Of a stretch of DNA of 52,670 nt, positions 51,042 through 52,670 are shown piece by piece. A program made the position numbers and the translations under genes. The stretch comes from Bacillus sp. sid0103 (GTDB taxonomy: Bacteria > Bacillota > Bacilli > Bacillales_B > DSM-18226). The notes under the pieces were generated by a model. That model searched no databases. It saw only the letters and a program-made list of their open reading frames with translations, and had not been told where the DNA came from. The DNA is taken from positions 1 through 52,670 of the forward strand of contig NZ_JAHUWN010000039.1 of the NCBI RefSeq assembly GCF_019219025.1. Reading direction: 5' to 3'. Position 1 is the stretch's first letter. Every line of letters begins with the position of its first letter.

Positions 51042-51260
51042 ATGGCAACTAAAAGTATTGAAATTAAATGTTCTAACCCTAGTTGTAATTCTTGGTTTCC
51101 TTCTCCAATTTTCTTCGGAGATATGAATTCCTTTGATACTTCAATGCTAATCGGTAATAAAGCACAATGCCCTAAGTGTAATAAAATGACTGGTTGCAAT
51201 AAGGAAAACATGAGAGTTCGCTCCGATGATGGAGGGTTTAGAGGAAAAGATACTTATTAA
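51042..51260 (+). CDS. small zinc-ribbon-like protein
   Basis: 72 aa with CSNPSC near residue 10-15 and CPKC near 46-49, two cysteine pairs spaced as in a zinc ribbon, plus one further Cys. Probably binds zinc; function unknown. Good start: AAAGGTGG, 8 nt before ATG. A terminator follows. It is the only plus-strand gene in this end of the window. 50769-51041 contains nothing else recognised. Confidence 0.75.
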   Translation: MATKSIEIKCSNPSCNSWFPSPIFFGDMNSFDTSMLIGNKAQCPKCNKMTGCNKENMRVRSDDGGFRGKDTY

Positions 51261-51268
51261 GTATTTTT

Positions 51269-51295
51269 AAGGGGAAGGATTTTGTCCATCCCCTT
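51269..51295. terminator. bidirectional terminator
   Basis: AAGGGGA and TCCCCTT with further inner pairing (GG/CC); T tract on the right, A/T on the left. Confidence 0.75.
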
Positions 51296-51426
51296 TATTT
51301 TCTATACTTCCACCGAATCCCTTCAGAAAGAAAGATGATACTAACTCCCATATGGTTTAACTCTGTGAGAATATTGCCATTTCTTGTTCTGCCTAATTCC
51401 TCGACTAATCGTTCAATTGTATCCAT
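51295..51426 (-). CDS. 43-aa protein of unknown function
   Basis: Starts MDTIERLVEELGRTRNG and ends SEGIRWKYRK. The start is well defined by AAAGGAGGAG 7 nt upstream of the ATG at 51426; the open frame continues to 51528 but without a signal there. Small amphipathic helical protein, plausibly phage-derived. Confidence 0.6.
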   Translation of the reverse strand: MDTIERLVEELGRTRNGNILTELNHMGVSIIFLSEGIRWKYRK

Positions 51427-51540
51427 ATAAAACTCCTCCTTTAAATTTTCCGGTAACCGACTGCCACTCGAATTTTTATCTGATACGGGTCCGTTTTTAA
51501 GGAGACGCCCGAATGATATCGAGCGCAAAATAAAAACGCC

Positions 51541-52032
51541 TTAGTTGGCGTATCTTGCTAAAACTGCGGTTTTAAGCTTACAATACTTTGCTGCATCAGT
51601 TATCGTCCCGGTCACTAGTGCTGTCATATACAGTTTGCTTAGGTTTTCAATATCGTCATTAATTCCGGCAATACTTACGGTTGCAGGATCGACGTCCTGA
51701 CCACGGAAGACAATATCGTCGTCACCTTCGACAATAAGCTTGCCCGTCTCAGTAATGGAGAATTTTATTTCGGATTGATTCACCGCTGGAATCGTTTTTT
51801 GCATATGCAGCTTCCACGCTTTACCGGTAAAGGCGGTTACCTTTAACGCAGTAATACTTGACGGAATAAGAATCCGATCGCCATTACCGAAGTCTTTCGA
51901 ATATCCACCAGTTCCTTGAAGCGAAATTGTAATCGGGCTGCCGTCACTTTCGAGCCGAGCATATCCCCATCCCGTCGAGTCTACCGTTTGATTACCTACA
52001 CCTGTAACTACTTTTCTTTCAATTTTAGCCAT
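51541..52032 (-). CDS. protein of unknown function, phage-like context
   Basis: 163 aa, soluble. The first half is rich in Gly, Thr and beta-forming residues (ARLESDGSPITISLQGTGG), resembling small structural or fibre proteins; no family recognised. Its ATG shares one base with the stop of the gene before it (TAATG), and AGGAGG lies just upstream, so the two are co-translated. Confidence 0.7.
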   Translation of the reverse strand: MAKIERKVVTGVGNQTVDSTGWGYARLESDGSPITISLQGTGGYSKDFGNGDRILIPSSITALKVTAFTGKAWKLHMQKTIPAVNQSEIKFSITETGKLIVEGDDDIVFRGQDVDPATVSIAGINDDIENLSKLYMTALVTGTITDAAKYCKLKTAVLARYAN

Positions 52033-52670
52033 TATTTATTACCTCCTAATTTTAATTCTCCGTCTTTAACTTTCTGTTCCATAATAGTCGCGAGACTGTC
52101 GTAAGCCTGATCGACTTTGCTTTTTTGCTTTTCAACGACTTCCTCAGGATCAACGAACACCGGCATTGGTTCGTCATTCTTCTCGAAATAAATTTCAGGA
52201 TTTTGATAATGGCGGACTACTTCTGGCGTAAATAGTTCGGAGATTATCGAGTAATCAACATTCACCGAAGGATCATCGCCAGGTATCATCAGCAAGAATA
52301 GTTTGTTATCAATTGTGTGATCGACTTCTTCGATTACGTCGTAAGCTTCCGCAACATCAACTGGGGTATGGTCGGCTTTTAGTTTATCGAAAGCCTTTGA
52401 AAGCCCAATTTTATATTCACCGGTTTGGAAGTGACCGGCTAACTCATAGAAATTCTCTAAAACTAGACTCGCGTATGCCGAATCAGGCGTCTTTAGCAAG
52501 AAAGACTGTAAATCGTTGAATCCTGATTTCTCGTCTTTCAGCACCATTTTAAACCTCAATTCCGAAAAATCACGGCTAAACTTTGCGCGAGTTGCTTCAT
52601 CCGCTGATACGAAACTCTTCTCGATTGTTTCCTTCGCTAGTTTCTTAGCATTAGTTAAGTAAAGCTGATA
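52032..52670 (-). CDS. 5'-truncated gene of unknown function running off the window
   Basis: The frame is open from 52670 to the stop at 52032 without interruption (at least 212 codons); the true start is outside. The visible part begins YQLYLTNAKKLAKETIEKSF and continues acidic and helical, ending KVKDGELKLGGNK. In-frame TTG 52559 and ATG 52547 lie inside the gene and are not preceded by a good ribosome binding site. No family recognised; the tight TAATG junction with the next gene is usual in phage modules. Confidence 0.7.
   Translation of the reverse strand, partial: YQLYLTNAKKLAKETIEKSFVSADEATRAKFSRDFSELRFKMVLKDEKSGFNDLQSFLLKTPDSAYASLVLENFYELAGHFQTGEYKIGLSKAFDKLKADHTPVDVAEAYDVIEEVDHTIDNKLFLLMIPGDDPSVNVDYSIISELFTPEVVRHYQNPEIYFEKNDEPMPVFVDPEEVVEKQKSKVDQAYDSLATIMEQKVKDGELKLGGNK

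Overview
The window looks like chromosomal DNA of a spore-forming member of the Bacillaceae (Bacillus/Neobacillus-like). It is AT-rich, with strong AAGGAGG-type ribosome binding sites, frequent TTG/GTG starts and CcpA-type cre sites. Spore-related genes are present (prkA, yhbH, a KinB-like kinase, a DUF1657 protein). The order queG (yhbA) - amidase (yhbB) - trmL (cspR) - nfrA-like - prkA - yhbH recalls the yhb region of B. subtilis. The species cannot be fixed from the window alone.

Layout. 0-3.5 kb: a 48-bp perfect palindrome, 52-bp tandem repeats, a secreted metallophosphoesterase, an ArsB/NhaD-type permease and a small unknown gene. 3.5-12.6 kb (minus strand): a nickel-pincer-nucleotide (Lar) cluster, in transcription order larA homologue, mannonate oxidoreductase-type SDR, larE, gluconokinase, larB, larC1, larC2, transketolase. 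12.9-27.6 kb: two paralogous ROK regulators, two Gfo/Idh/MocA oxidoreductases each paired with a TIM-barrel isomerase-like protein, an AraC regulator, gnd, uxaC and two GPH-family symporters. 28-32 kb: a diguanylate cyclase and a KinB-like kinase with related membrane sensors, then a CAP-domain lipoprotein. 32-38 kb: an N-acetylglucosamine locus (nagA-nagB-nagR-SIS gene, divergent nagE) with two NagR-type operators. 38-46 kb: cutC, yhbH, prkA, a 30-aa ORF, an nfrA-like gene, trmL, an amidase-domain gene, queG and tRNA-Gly. 46.8-52.7 kb: a 3' fragment of tRNA-Leu(CAA), probably the left attachment site of an integrated element, followed by small genes, dispersed repeats, an ATP-dependent DNA ligase and genes of unknown function running off the right edge.

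How the genes may work together. The most interesting block is 3.5-27.6 kb. It can be read as one catabolic network: GPH symporters import a (glucuron)uronide; UxaC converts glucuronate to fructuronate; the SDR reduces this to D-mannonate; a nickel-dependent LarA homologue epimerises mannonate to D-gluconate; GntK phosphorylates it; Gnd and Tkt feed it into the pentose phosphate pathway. This would bypass mannonate dehydratase and KDG, whose genes are not seen here. Four promoters (larA operon, uxaC, both symporters) share the same design: TTGACK, 17-bp spacer, an AT-rich -10, a ROK-type palindrome just downstream of the start point, and farther down a cre-like box with a CCC centre. This ties separate transcripts into one regulon. 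LarC is encoded as two separate ORFs that cannot be joined by a single ribosomal frameshift, and LarC1 carries an approximately 130-residue histidine-rich insert built by recent DNA repeat expansion.
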